Positions 1 through 8,179 of a stretch of DNA of 40,028 nt are shown here, in pieces. Position 1 is the stretch's first letter, and each line of letters opens with the position of its first letter. This DNA comes from Desulfoscipio geothermicus (GTDB lineage Bacteria; Bacillota; Desulfotomaculia; Desulfotomaculales; Desulfallaceae), in the NCBI GenBank assembly GCA_016841645.1, contig JAENYS010000022.1, positions 1 through 40,028 of the forward strand, given 5' to 3'. The translations under genes were made by a program, and so were the position numbers. The notes below the pieces were generated by a model. It ran no database searches. It saw only the letters and a list, made by a program, of their open reading frames with translations, and was not told the DNA's origin.

Positions 1-61
1 GGTAGCCGCCGTACTCTTTTATCTCTTGTATTACTTCTTTGATGGGGGTTTCAGTCTGCAT
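1..61 (-). CDS. BamD-like / HdrD-like iron-sulfur protein, N-terminal fragment (second copy)
   Basis: Only the first 20 codons are inside the window; the gene runs off the left edge. The translation begins MQTETPIKEVIQEIKEYGGY and matches almost residue for residue the start of the full BamD-like gene that begins at 33985. It has an ATG start, while that copy uses GTG, and a strong GGAGGG ribosome site just upstream. It follows a bamB-like and a bamC-like gene in the same order as the complete operon at 25-36.5 kb, so it is read as the third gene of a second bamBCD set. What follows to the left cannot be seen. Confidence 0.85.
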   Translation of the reverse strand, partial: MQTETPIKEVIQEIKEYGGY

Positions 62-90
62 GATCTATAATCCCTCCCTTCAGCTAATGT

Positions 91-636
91 TTAACCCTTC
101 TCTGCCATTCGGACCATAGTGTCCACTAGTGTATCAAATCCATGTTTGTCTATTAATGATCTCAAGCCGACCTCAACAAGGTTTACGTTCTCTTCTTCTT
201 CTACTTCCTCTTCCCTTTCCTCGTAAGTCAAAACATCATTTAAACACACTTGAACACAGAGCGGCTCTTTTTGTGGTGGGTCGTCTTCACACATATCACA
301 TCTTAACGGGAGACAGGAATCAGGCTCTTTGAATAAATCCCTGGATGGACAGGTCGCTCTGCAGAAGGCACATTCTTCATATTCCTTTTCGTCAATCACA
401 TATATCTCTCTGCCCATGCATTCAGCTGGAGTATACTCTCCCGCGAATACCGGGAAAAATATGTTTTGTAGCCGGTGAGTAAGGATCTGAATGCGAGACC
501 TGGCCGGGTTAATAACATCGTATTTCGGTGAGGCGTGAAAGCCGGAACAAACTATTTCACATGCCCGACAGCCATTGCATTTATCTGCCTTAACTCTGAT
601 AGTCTTGATCTTTTTCTTAATCTTGGCCATCTTCAT
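91..636 (-). CDS. bamC: BamC-like 4Fe-4S ferredoxin subunit (second copy)
   Basis: A 181-residue polyferredoxin-type electron-transfer subunit that would pass electrons to the tungsten subunit encoded just before it. Cysteine clusters are visible as CNGCRACEIVC near residue 20, CAFCRATCP near residue 91, and CDMC plus CVQVC near residues 113-130. An acidic stretch rich in Glu lies near the C-terminus (about 140-150). It is clearly paralogous to the protein at 34017-34556, with the same length and cysteine pattern, but differs at many positions, including a longer Cys-rich spacer (CEDDPPQKEPLC against CADEKEPLC). The start codon overlaps the end of the upstream bamB-like gene by 20 bp, suggesting translational coupling. 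A second in-frame ATG two codons later is also possible. The function is inferred from the family and from gene order. Confidence 0.85.
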   Translation of the reverse strand: MKMAKIKKKIKTIRVKADKCNGCRACEIVCSGFHASPKYDVINPARSRIQILTHRLQNIFFPVFAGEYTPAECMGREIYVIDEKEYEECAFCRATCPSRDLFKEPDSCLPLRCDMCEDDPPQKEPLCVQVCLNDVLTYEEREEEVEEEENVNLVEVGLRSLIDKHGFDTLVDTMVRMAEKG

Positions 637-2602
637 ACATCCCTCTTTTCTTTAGCTCTTCGTATACATAATCCAAATCCAACTCATGGAATCTCTCTTT
701 AGTGGGAATACCGTCATTATTCCACCCTTTGAATTTATAATAAACATCCAAAAGATGTTCTTCGATCTCAGGGAATCTTTTCTTCCAATGGTCTTCCGGC
801 GGCCTCTCGTCCTTTCTCCTCATGCCTCTAAGTATATTAAACGCTCTGTGTAAATTCCGATTCCTATTAACTATTTTCTTCAGACCGGCTTCATCTATAT
901 CCACACCGGTCGCAGCCGAAATTAATTTTGGGTAAACGTGCACATGATAGGGTGGCTTCAGGCAAAATCCTGATAAACCGGAACACATTCCAAGGGCGTC
1001 ATCAATGTTATGCACCTGCTCCATCCAGTCCACAATTTCACTAGCAATTTCGGCAGTTGGGTAATATGGGTTTGCCATTTCTCCGCGCGGTTCCCAATCA
1101 ATAAAATATTTCTTAAATTTTTCATCAGGCAGTTGGGGCCAGTCTTTTACGAAGTCTATTCTATCCTGCTTATCAGGAAAAGGTGCCTGGGGCCAGTTCC
1201 CTTCTATTTGGGTAATGCTTATCTTCTCGTTTGTACCGTACATCAGGAAATAAAGGGGATCCATCATTCCCAGCTTGATATTCATCTGCTCATGCTTCTT
1301 AGTGGTGTTATGATCATATTCCAACGCGCGGGGATCGTTACGATCGGCGGCGATCCTTCGAGCTGCCCAATAAGTACCGTCGGCCAGATAATCGCCAATT
1401 CCTTCACGGCGAGCTAATTTTTCAAGCAACCAGAAAAATCTTCCCTCATTATCAGACGGGCATCCTTCAAAGTCTTTATCAGTAAATATGCCAGCTTCAT
1501 AGAGCTCAACAGCAAAAGCCAAAATCTGCGGTGTTGAAAATGAGTCTACCCCATACTCAAAGGCATCCTTACAAATTTTAAATGAAAAATCTAGATTATC
1601 TACCCAAGCTGCCATAGCATAAGTAAGTTTCGAGAAACATTTCATCATGTATGGGTCAACACCCGGGTAGTTAATTACTCCCCCGCATTGCTGTGGACAG
1701 TTATAGCAACTGATGAGACGCTTTACCGTTTTTAATTGAAGATCCGTCCATCCTTCTTCGATTTCCTTGGTCCAGAAGTTCTTTCTCCGCTCGCGAGCAT
1801 TGCCCCAGGCGAAACTTTCAGTATGCCACTTCTCATCAGTGTGATACATCTCCTGCGGCGACCCAATTCCGGATAAAATAGTCATTACCTGCGGAATGGG
1901 ATTTTCATTGCGGTACTTATAATAATCCCTTACACCCTGCATAATCTCCATAAATTCAACACCACGGGCTAGATAGAGGTCCTTTGTTCCCCGGACGGCT
2001 ATCGCCTTTACGTTTTTGTCCCCCATAATGGCTCCCGCACCGCCCCGGCTGGCACTAGACCTGGACTGTTCAATGGAAGCAACGAAACACCGATTTTCAC
2101 CAGCCAGACCAATGGCGGACACCTGAGCTCTCGGTTCGTTTAACTCCGCCCGGATAAGTTCTTGCGTTTCAACGGCACCTTTACCCTTCAAATGAGAGGC
2201 ATCACGAATTTCTACTTTGTCATTGTTTATATAGATATAAACCAGCTTTGGAGACTTATTTTTAAAGATCACTTTATCATAACCTGCTTGTTTTAATTCC
2301 GCCGCCAAAAATCCCCCCATCATTGGATAGGCAAGTAAATTAGTCTGAGGAGAAATGGTGCTAATAATAGTACGGTTAGCGCTAAAAGCTGGTGTGCCAC
2401 AAAAAAGACCGGCACTGAAAACCAGTAGATTTTCAGGATCAAACGGCTTAGTCTCTGGAGGAACTCTATCCCAGTGCAACTTGACGCTGGTACCAAGACC
2501 TCCCAAGTGAGTTTCCAATAAACTCGGATCAGTTTCTACTTTCTCAATATTCCCTGTGGCTAGATCAATTTCTAGGTTATAGCCCGTCTCTGTGTATCTC
2601 AT
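617..2602 (-). CDS. bamB: BamB-like tungsten aldehyde-ferredoxin-oxidoreductase-family subunit (second copy)
   Basis: A 661-residue member of the aldehyde:ferredoxin oxidoreductase family; BamB is the active-site subunit of class II benzoyl-CoA reductase. The N-terminal tungstopterin-binding region is recognisable (THLGGLG, then RGGAGAIMGDKNVKAIAVRG around residue 200). A 4Fe-4S motif CYNCPQQC lies near residue 297, with a later Cys-rich stretch CSGLSGFC. The ATG at 2602 is chosen because it has a GGGGGG ribosome site 8 bp upstream and aligns with the start MRYAEAGYNLEV of the copy at 36526; the open frame extends further but is not conserved. Compared with that copy, about half the residues in the first 200 look identical by eye, so this is an old paralogue. 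It may serve another substrate or growth condition; the sequence does not decide this. Confidence 0.85.
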   Translation of the reverse strand: MRYTETGYNLEIDLATGNIEKVETDPSLLETHLGGLGTSVKLHWDRVPPETKPFDPENLLVFSAGLFCGTPAFSANRTIISTISPQTNLLAYPMMGGFLAAELKQAGYDKVIFKNKSPKLVYIYINNDKVEIRDASHLKGKGAVETQELIRAELNEPRAQVSAIGLAGENRCFVASIEQSRSSASRGGAGAIMGDKNVKAIAVRGTKDLYLARGVEFMEIMQGVRDYYKYRNENPIPQVMTILSGIGSPQEMYHTDEKWHTESFAWGNARERRKNFWTKEIEEGWTDLQLKTVKRLISCYNCPQQCGGVINYPGVDPYMMKCFSKLTYAMAAWVDNLDFSFKICKDAFEYGVDSFSTPQILAFAVELYEAGIFTDKDFEGCPSDNEGRFFWLLEKLARREGIGDYLADGTYWAARRIAADRNDPRALEYDHNTTKKHEQMNIKLGMMDPLYFLMYGTNEKISITQIEGNWPQAPFPDKQDRIDFVKDWPQLPDEKFKKYFIDWEPRGEMANPYYPTAEIASEIVDWMEQVHNIDDALGMCSGLSGFCLKPPYHVHVYPKLISAATGVDIDEAGLKKIVNRNRNLHRAFNILRGMRRKDERPPEDHWKKRFPEIEEHLLDVYYKFKGWNNDGIPTKERFHELDLDYVYEELKKRGMYEDGQD

Positions 2603-3096
2603 TTTTTCAACCCCCCTACATATCTTATTTGTCTCTTTGACTTTCTTCGCAAGCATGATTTTGGTTGCGTTGATACTGTGGCTAGAGCCGCGCTTGAAAC
2701 AGCTACTGTTTAACGTTTATGCATTACGGTCGACCAGGACAGCTATATTACTATATAAAATCCCTCCTTGATAATTTTTCTTTAAATGAAGTCCAAATAT
2801 CTCTGGATATCTCGTTATAATTCACGGCTACGGCTGCTCCAGCGCTACTATTTTAAGTTCAGTGGAACTTCATTCCTCGATAATCACAACTGCTCACCGA
2901 AGATTTGCTTAACTAGGTCCACCCCTACTGCTAAAGTACTGATTCGCTTAGTGCCCCGTTATGCTTTTTAATCATCAGATACCAATAAAAAAGGCTAAGG
3001 AATTGTTAAATAAAACAATCCTTAGCCTCCAGTTTGTCTGGTCAACTAACTAAAAAAACTGAATATCAAGTTTGCTCAAGGAACTTATAAACAAAA
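2603..3096. other. Leader of the second bamBCD set and spacer
   Basis: No gene is supported here. The stretch holds the leader of the bamB-like gene on the minus strand and, at 2985-3027, a terminator for the small gene further upstream. A GG/GC pair reading CTGG-TCGACCGTAA-TGCA on the minus strand (about 2729-2745) resembles a -24/-12 promoter but has 11 instead of 10 bases between the dinucleotides, so it is not called. Confidence 0.6.
2984..3027 (-). terminator. Rho-independent terminator after the YezD-like gene
   Basis: On the minus strand an inverted repeat GGCTAAGG-ATTGTT / AACAAT-CCTTAGCC (one bulged base) is followed directly by TTTTTTATT. It lies 70 bp downstream of the stop of the small YezD-like gene, which supports that gene being a separate transcription unit. 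Confidence 0.85.
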
Positions 3097-3264
3097 TTAT
3101 TTGAAACGCTCTTTCTCCAATTTCTCTATCTGAATAATATGTCCGTCCTGAACTATAATATTGACTGAACCAAATTTTAAACTTTTTATTGCAGCAATTA
3201 TTTTTTGCTGTAATAATGCTGGAATAGTCTCCTTATCAACTATATTCTTATCAACATTTACCAA
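3097..3264 (-). CDS. YezD-family (DUF2292) small protein
   Basis: A 55-residue protein, below common length cut-offs, starting at TTG. A strong GGAGGTGG ribosome site sits 6 bases upstream of the TTG, and a clear terminator follows. The core reads KIIAAIKSLKFGSVNIIVQD, then GHIIQIEKLEKERF. This matches the known pattern of the YezD/DUF2292 family: a helix, then K-x-G-S-V-x-I-x-V-Q-D-G and a basic Ile/Glu-rich tail. The family is small, cytoplasmic and of unknown biochemical role; in Firmicutes it often lies near sulfur-assimilation genes, which are not seen here. It is a standalone gene in an otherwise gene-poor stretch. Confidence 0.8.
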   Translation of the reverse strand: MVNVDKNIVDKETIPALLQQKIIAAIKSLKFGSVNIIVQDGHIIQIEKLEKERFK

Positions 3265-3382
3265 GTTGCCACCTCCAGAAAAAATACAGACAGAAACAAC
3301 CTATAAATCCAGTAATTGTATTTGTTTGTCTTGTAAAATCAGAATATGTATGTAGTGGCATCCTAATTATTTTGATGCCACT

Positions 3383-3416
3383 GTTATGCTTTTTTAAGCA
3401 TAACGATCGGTTATTT
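3383..3416. repeat. Palindromic repeat, copy A
   Basis: GTTATGCTT-tttt-AAGCATAAC followed by GATCGGTT and a TTCAAC tail. Related to copies B and C within 700 bp. All three share GTTATGC, a T-rich loop, a (G/C)ATAACGA(T/C)C-like arm and GGTT. Confidence 0.7.
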
Positions 3417-3840
3417 CAACTTGGAGTATGGTAATCCCTGCGAGGTTAAACATTCATTACGTTGATATTCTATTTTGATGAGTACCATTATCGCTCCCAG
3501 TGTTTTACATGCTATTGCAATAAAAACCCCCCTTAATGAAGGAGGATGTTTTATAGATTCCTGATAATACAGGACACCATTTAACTTCAAATGCACGCTC
3601 CCCCTATCCGAAAACAATTCACAGTGCCGAATACAGACCAATGCCTAAAGCTCCCCGGGCAAATAATCAGGCAACATAAATTGCTTACACCAGCCAGTTA
3701 CTCCTTTCCAAGTAAGGGAGGCAAGCCCATTTCTGAGTTTACCGTACAGGTGGTATACCATGTCGGCTAAATCCCCATGGCCAAAGCTTTAGGGAAAGTA
3801 GCTTTGGAGCTAAGCTTTTGAAAGTATTTAATATTTTATA

Positions 3841-3889
3841 GCAACCGGTCGTTATGCATTTTTAAGTATAACGACCGGTTGCTTCAACC
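3841..3889. repeat. Palindromic repeat, copy B (longest)
   Basis: The arms GCAACCGGTCGTTATGC and its near-perfect complement ending in ACGACCGGTTGC surround a short T-rich loop. It is followed by TTCAAC as in copy A. Arm length is about 17 bp, enough to form a stable hairpin on either strand. Confidence 0.75.
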
Positions 3890-4055
3890 ATTGCTTTCGT
3901 AAATGAAAGTAATTGTTATAGTTATAAATGCTATTTGCCTCCTTGCTAATTTTATTGCTAAATGCTTTCTAAGCAGGTATTGCTGAAAGCTAAAAATAAC
4001 ACAACCGAATTGAGGTAAATAATTTTATGCATAACATTAATGATTGGTTTTTAAA

Positions 4056-4095
4056 GATCGTTATGCTTTTTTAAGCACAACGATCGGTTACTTAA
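4056..4095. repeat. Palindromic repeat, copy C
   Basis: GATCGTTATGCTT-ttttt-AAGCACAACGATC followed by GGTTACTTAAC. One mismatch between the arms. A degenerate relative may lie just upstream around 4024-4050 (TTATGCATAA then GATTGGTTTTT). Confidence 0.7.
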
Positions 4096-4238
4096 CTACA
4101 ATTCTACAAATAAAAAAACTACTATAATACTCTAGTTGTATTGTAGCAGAAACAAAGATTAATTATAATCGCTTATTAGTATGGAAGAATGATTAACCAA
4201 TGGATGAAAAAAAAGATTAACCTTTAGCTTACTCTCCC

Positions 4239-4562
4239 TCACACTTTATTACTAGCCCATATAATGTAACTCGTTTCCTGACATCTTTGTGAACAAATTA
4301 ATATATTGCTCCGAGCCTTTTTTGACCATTTACCTCCCACGAGATTTCCCTTTGGATTATTAACATCTTTCGGTCGTACTATAAGTCTAGCTGACCTTTT
4401 CGGACATGAAATTTCTATCCAACCCTTTCTCAAAAAATAATCGCAAATCAATACTTTTGGAATATTACCAATAAGTCCGGATATTGCCCCGAGAAGTAAT
4501 TTATCTCCAATTTTAATTATCTTTAATTTACATCGCCCAAACATTATTGTACACACTAGCAT
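4239..4562 (-). pseudogene. Decayed small membrane-protein gene
   Basis: The N-terminal part reads KIGDKLLLGAISGLIGN followed by IPKVLICDYFL. This is an amphipathic/transmembrane start of a kind I associate with small uncharacterised membrane proteins in this group of Firmicutes. After the LIVRPKDVNNPKGNLVGG segment the frame runs into unrelated residues. A different frame downstream reads FTKMSGNELHYMG before a stop, which looks like the displaced tail. The likely state is an internal deletion or frameshift. No confident ribosome site is visible. The family assignment is weak; it could be chance. Confidence 0.35.
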
Positions 4563-4828
4563 AAAAAAACATGCATTTTCATGATAGTAAGAAAACCCAT
4601 CGAATTCATTCAGGCCTGAAGTGTTGACACTTTTACGATATCATTTATCCAAAGAAAAAAGCGAAATTATTCGGAGGTTTATCCGTCAACTAGAATTGGA
4701 TCCAGTTGAATAAATCGTTAATGTACTCTTTTGGCCAGACCCATTCGGCCAAGATCAAGAGAGGTTGAAACTCATAAATAAACATCCCCGGAGCCTCTGA
4801 CGAGGATCCGGGGACTTATGAAATGGGT
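4563..4828. other. Spacer with a possible C-terminal gene scrap
   Basis: A short plus-strand frame at about 4621-4713 gives VLTLLRYHLSKEKSEIIRRF then IRQLELDPVE and a stop. It is helix-like and could be the tail of a lost gene, but has no start context. An inverted repeat CCCCGGA / TCCGGGG lies at about 4788-4813, just downstream of the tRNA on its strand, and may act as its terminator although the T-run is poor. Confidence 0.4.
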
Positions 4829-4916
4829 TGGTGCCGGAAACCGGACTCGAACCGGTACGTCCTTAACGAACGAGGGATTTTAAGTCCCTTGCGTCTGCCA
4901 GTTCCGCCACTCCGGC
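4829..4916 (-). tRNA. tRNA-Leu (anticodon UAA)
   Basis: The minus strand reads GCCGGAG for the acceptor stem and GGGACTTAAAATCCC for the anticodon arm, placing TAA at the anticodon. There is a long variable arm typical of leucine tRNAs, the T-arm CCGGTTCGAGTCCGG, and an encoded CCA end. The last acceptor pair is a G-U wobble. Length 88 nt fits tRNA-Leu. Confidence 0.95.
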
Positions 4917-5085
4917 AACTCAATTTAAGCAAATATAATTATATTTTATATGCAACCGTATGTCAATTAGAATATTGCTCCGGAGTATGTCTATTTACCC
5001 AAAAAAAAATACTGCAGAAGGAAATTCCTCGTCAAGTGTTAAATATAAATATCAATAAAAAGAAAACGAAAAGGAGTGAAAGCTT

Positions 5086-5268
5086 ATGCCAAAATTCCTG
5101 GCCGCCGTTACGGTCATTATTACTATTATCACAGCTGTACTAGGACTGGTTGCTTACCTGGGAGTTGCGAACGCAGCTAAATACCACCTGATCGCGGGCC
5201 TGCTAACCCTAGTAACGGTACTGGCCGCCACGCACCAGTTATATCACGGTAAGATAGGCAGAAAATAG
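5086..5268 (+). CDS. Small two-helix membrane protein, function unknown
   Basis: A 60-residue protein with a good ribosome site (AAAGGAGTG, 8 bases before ATG). Two hydrophobic segments are visible: about residues 4-28 (VTVIITIITAVLGLVAYLG) and 34-50 (HLIAGLLTLVTVLAA), joined by a short polar turn. It ends in a basic tail HGKIGRK, suggesting both ends face the cytoplasm. No family is recognised. It sits 85 bp upstream of glutamate racemase on the same strand and could be co-transcribed with it. Confidence 0.75.
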   Translation: MPKFLAAVTVIITIITAVLGLVAYLGVANAAKYHLIAGLLTLVTVLAATHQLYHGKIGRK

Positions 5269-5353
5269 CACAATCACGCGCCGAATATTGCATACCGCCG
5301 GTTAAAATGATATCCTGAAATGGATATATTAAAGAAATGGAGGTGAGGCAGCC

Positions 5354-6154
5354 TTGCCCAACCCGAATCCCATTGGGATTTTTGATTCGGGTGTAGGAGG
5401 TATATCGGTATTGAAGGAAATACGCCTCCTAATGCCGGGTGAAGACATTCTTTACTATGCCGATTCCGCCCATTGTCCATATGGAACACAACCGCCGGAA
5501 AACATTCGACAGCGGACAATTAAAATATCCCAATTTTTAATAAATATCGGAGCTAAGATAATTGTTGCGGCGTGCAATACTGCATCTATAGCGGGCTTGG
5601 ATTACCTGCGCCAGGAGTTTCAGAGTCCCATCGTTGGCATGGAGCCTGCTATTAAACCAGCCGCCAAAATAACCCGCAATGGTAAAGTAGGTGTTCTGGC
5701 TACAGGTGTCACTATCAACGGTGACCGGTTCAATTCCCTTTTAACACGTTTTGCATGCGACATAGAGGTCATTAATGTGCCCTGCCCGGGTCTGGTGGAA
5801 CAGGTGGAAATGGGCCTGCTGGACACCCTGGAAACTACAGCGCTGCTGCGCAAGTTTTTGAGCCCGCTCATAAAAAACGGCGTGGATACTGTGGTACTGG
5901 GCTGCACCCATTATCCCTTCCTTCGACTTTTGGTGGAGTCTATAATGGGTCCCGAAGTAAATGTAATTGATACCGGCTGCGCAGTAGCTAAAAGGTTGCA
6001 ACAAGTATTGCAGGAGGAAGATCTGCTGTCGGATAAAGCTCCCGTGTACGCCACTGAAAGTTTTTATACCAGTGGCAACGCAAGCCAGGTTAGCCAGGTA
6101 ATTAAAAATTTATGGGATCACCCGAATATAACAGTGAAATACATAGAACTATAA
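5354..6154 (+). CDS. murI: Glutamate racemase
   Basis: A 266-residue cytoplasmic enzyme that interconverts L- and D-glutamate for peptidoglycan. It shows the three signature motifs of the family: FDSGVGG with the catalytic-region Asp11/Ser12, ACNTAS with catalytic Cys74, and GCTHYP with catalytic Cys184. Length is normal for the family. The start is TTG at 5354, 8-10 bases after GGAGGTGAGG; no in-frame ATG fits. A strong terminator follows at once. Gene context is housekeeping and unrelated to the aromatic cluster. Confidence 0.97.
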   Translation: MPNPNPIGIFDSGVGGISVLKEIRLLMPGEDILYYADSAHCPYGTQPPENIRQRTIKISQFLINIGAKIIVAACNTASIAGLDYLRQEFQSPIVGMEPAIKPAAKITRNGKVGVLATGVTINGDRFNSLLTRFACDIEVINVPCPGLVEQVEMGLLDTLETTALLRKFLSPLIKNGVDTVVLGCTHYPFLRLLVESIMGPEVNVIDTGCAVAKRLQQVLQEEDLLSDKAPVYATESFYTSGNASQVSQVIKNLWDHPNITVKYIEL

Positions 6155-6183
6155 GCCCGGTTATTAAACCAGGGCTTTTTTAT
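6153..6183 (+). terminator. Rho-independent terminator after murI
   Basis: The stem AAGCCC-GGTT / AACC-a-GGGCTT with loop ATTA is followed by TTTTTTATT. The stem begins inside the murI stop codon region. Confidence 0.9.
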
Positions 6184-6196
6184 TCATACTTACCTG

Positions 6197-6823
6197 CTAG
6201 TCAATAATTTCCCCCTCAATGTCTATGGTATCCCCCAACCATTTTTCATACTTGTTTTCTTCATAATAGTCAGCTACCATGCGTCCAATTTGACGGCAAA
6301 CAAAATAATTAACTGAACCCGAGATAATCACCCCTAAAAAAGGTATTAGTTTTAATACTGTACGCTGGGAGACCCGAATACCCAGTGATACCAAGAACTC
6401 GCGAGCCAGGCGTGTAAAAAACTGGTTTTGCATTTGCTGCATCGCCAGCTTGCCTATGGTCTTGTTAGCCGTATCTGCACCGACAGCTGAAGCCATAACC
6501 CATAACGCCTCCCTGGATACCCCGAGCAAATACAAATCACGTCCGTATACGGCGGACATTTCCAAAACCATTTCAGCTGTGAAATACCCCACAGCCGTCA
6601 TATCCAGCGCGGTACCGCCCACCAGCGTAACCAGGGTGCCTAAAACCGGCATTGCAGCCGGCAGAGCAGTAACTGCGCCGCTGGCCGCACAAAGCCGGCT
6701 TTTCCGGGCAATAATCAGCTCACATAGATCCCGGTTGGTTAATTCCGGGTGCTGTTTGCGCAGTTTTTCAACTCTGCGGCAAACTTCTTCTTTATTTACT
6801 ATAGTCAAGGGATTAAATATCAT
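6197..6823 (-). CDS. EcsC-like protein
   Basis: A 208-residue protein with a charged N-terminal helix (RRVEKLRKQHPELTNRDLCE) followed by a hydrophobic Ala/Gly-rich core (about residues 45-85). A second hydrophobic stretch (VLKLIPFLGVIISGSVNYFV) lies near 160-180, with an acidic C-terminal tail. The order matches EcsC-family or similar uncharacterised proteins of Firmicutes, where the substrate is unknown. Membrane association is likely from composition. It is convergent with murI, sharing the terminator between them. The family name is offered with moderate certainty only. Confidence 0.65.
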   Translation of the reverse strand: MIFNPLTIVNKEEVCRRVEKLRKQHPELTNRDLCELIIARKSRLCAASGAVTALPAAMPVLGTLVTLVGGTALDMTAVGYFTAEMVLEMSAVYGRDLYLLGVSREALWVMASAVGADTANKTIGKLAMQQMQNQFFTRLAREFLVSLGIRVSQRTVLKLIPFLGVIISGSVNYFVCRQIGRMVADYYEENKYEKWLGDTIDIEGEIID

Positions 6824-6993
6824 CTTTTAGCACCATACTTTATCACATATATTCTTGAGGGCCATCTGAATTTTGGACATACAGGAACTTAACACTGCTC
6901 TATGCCATTTTATTTAGCATCTGGACATAGATTACATTATATGGTAATTTATTTATATTATCCCAACGCCAATTTCTGGAGGTCTTAAATCGC

Positions 6994-7845
6994 TTGAAAA
7001 AAGTTATATTCTACACATTGTTAGCTGTTTTTTTATTATCCATCGCTGCGTGTATTAGTGATCCGTTAAAAAAAAATATTCAGTCAACCCATGATTATTC
7101 AGCACTGCAAAGACAAATCACCGCTTACTTGGAGAGACAACCGGGTGTTTATGGGCTTTACTTTATTGATATACAATCCGACCGGGATTTTGGCTATAAC
7201 CCCCGTGTAGTCTTCCATGCAGCCAGCACATTTAAAGTGCCTATGAACCTGTACCTTTACCGTGCTGCTGAACACAACCAAATAGACCTTACGGAGCAGC
7301 TGTTCTTTACAGACAAGCACCTGGAAGGAGGCACCGGCATATTAAAAAACCAGTCACCCGGGGGCAGTTATACCATAGCCCAGTTAGCCGATTACTCTAT
7401 ATTATACAGCGATAATGTAGCAACCAATATATTAATGGATCACCTAGGCAAGGAAAACATAAAGGAATATATGCGCTCTCTGGGTGGCAAAGTTGTGGAC
7501 AATAAGCAAAATATTACCTGCCCCTATGATTTAGCTTTATATATGCAAGAAGTGCTGCATATAGCCGAACAGCCGGCAGGAAAAAAGCTGCTTAACAATC
7601 TCTTCGACAATAAACTAAAAGACCGCATTCCCGCGCCCCTGCCGCCGGAAATTCAAGTAGCCAATAAAATAGGCACATGGCCCCCGACTAACACATATAA
7701 CGATGCCGCTTATGTTGCTCACCCTCAAAAACCCTATATATTGATCATTACCAGCAAAGACACACCTGGTTACGGTGAAGCACGGGAAGTTATCCGGCGT
7801 CTTTCCGAACTGGTATATCGGTACCAGACCAACGGCTCAATATAA
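6994..7845 (+). CDS. Class A beta-lactamase-fold serine hydrolase, lipoprotein
   Basis: A 283-residue exported protein. The N-terminus is a lipoprotein signal (KKVIFYTLLAVFLLS, then the lipobox SIAAC with Cys about residue 20), so it should be anchored outside the membrane. The serine-hydrolase motifs are in order: Ser78-T-F-K81 (SxxK), Ser139-D-N (SDN), and K225-I-G-T, a variant of the usual KTG box. Isoleucine in place of Thr/Ser there is unusual for a true beta-lactamase and suggests a peptidase or murein-related hydrolase, or an altered spectrum. The start is TTG with GGAGGT upstream. It appears monocistronic. Confidence 0.85.
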   Translation: MKKVIFYTLLAVFLLSIAACISDPLKKNIQSTHDYSALQRQITAYLERQPGVYGLYFIDIQSDRDFGYNPRVVFHAASTFKVPMNLYLYRAAEHNQIDLTEQLFFTDKHLEGGTGILKNQSPGGSYTIAQLADYSILYSDNVATNILMDHLGKENIKEYMRSLGGKVVDNKQNITCPYDLALYMQEVLHIAEQPAGKKLLNNLFDNKLKDRIPAPLPPEIQVANKIGTWPPTNTYNDAAYVAHPQKPYILIITSKDTPGYGEAREVIRRLSELVYRYQTNGSI

Positions 7846-7968
7846 AAAAGTTTTATGCAATCTAACAATAACAATGTACCTGGCGGATTGGCTGCATTAT
7901 AGTTGAATATTATCTCTTGATTGTAGATAGGTTTTATGCTATTATAATTTTTGTTCATTAAAATGTAT

Positions 7969-8043
7969 GGGCGTGTAGCTCAGCGGGAGAGCATTGCGTT
8001 CGCAACGCAGGGGTCGGGGGTTCAAATCCCCTCTCGTCCACCA
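7969..8043 (+). tRNA. tRNA-Ala (anticodon CGC)
   Basis: A cloverleaf can be drawn. The acceptor GGGCGTG pairs with CTCGTCC with one T-T mismatch, and the D-arm is GCTC/GAGC. The anticodon arm is TTGCG-TTCGCAA-CGCAG with CGC at the anticodon, the T-arm is GGGGG-TTCAAAT-CCCC, and the CCA end is encoded. Length 75 nt. The mismatch is slightly unusual, but the arms are otherwise sound. Confidence 0.93.
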
Positions 8044-8044
8044 T

Positions 8045-8072
8045 AAAGGCCGTTAGGCCTTTTATTTTTTTT
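8045..8072 (+). terminator. Rho-independent terminator after tRNA-Ala
   Basis: AAAGGCC-gtta-GGCCTTT followed by TATTTTTTTTATT, beginning 2 bases after the tRNA CCA. Confidence 0.9.
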
Positions 8073-8179
8073 ATTCATCATAACACATTTATTGAATAAT
8101 ATCAGTTGCCATGTTCCAGTATCCTTGCCAAATTAATGATCTTGGTCTAAAATGGAAGAAAAATATCAGGAGGGTTTTT

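Larger units (their letters stand above)
3265..4238. other. Gene-poor stretch with palindromic repeats
   Basis: About 1 kb without a convincing gene. It contains an inverted repeat AGTGGCATC / GATGCCACT at 3354-3382 and three copies of a related palindromic element (listed separately). A 76-codon open frame on the minus strand (3411-3641) has no ribosome site, no recognisable domain and overlaps a repeat, so it is not called. The rest (3650-3830) shows short hairpins but nothing that can be named. Confidence 0.5.

Noticed and set aside
2729-2745. Possible sigma-54 promoter before the second bamB copy (CTGG...TGCA)
   Set aside because: The GG and GC are separated by 11 bases, whereas the -24/-12 geometry needs 10; the upstream ACATGTTCAAAT element is also missing.
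3411-3641. 76-codon minus-strand open frame
   Set aside because: No ribosome site, no recognisable domain, and it overlaps the palindromic repeat region.
3383-4095. Palindromic repeats as integron attC sites
   Set aside because: They have imperfect GTTRRRY-like ends but no gene cassettes between them and no integrase in the window; REP-like repeats fit better.
4823-5143. 106-codon plus-strand open frame
   Set aside because: It runs antisense through tRNA-Leu and has no ribosome site; it is a chance frame.
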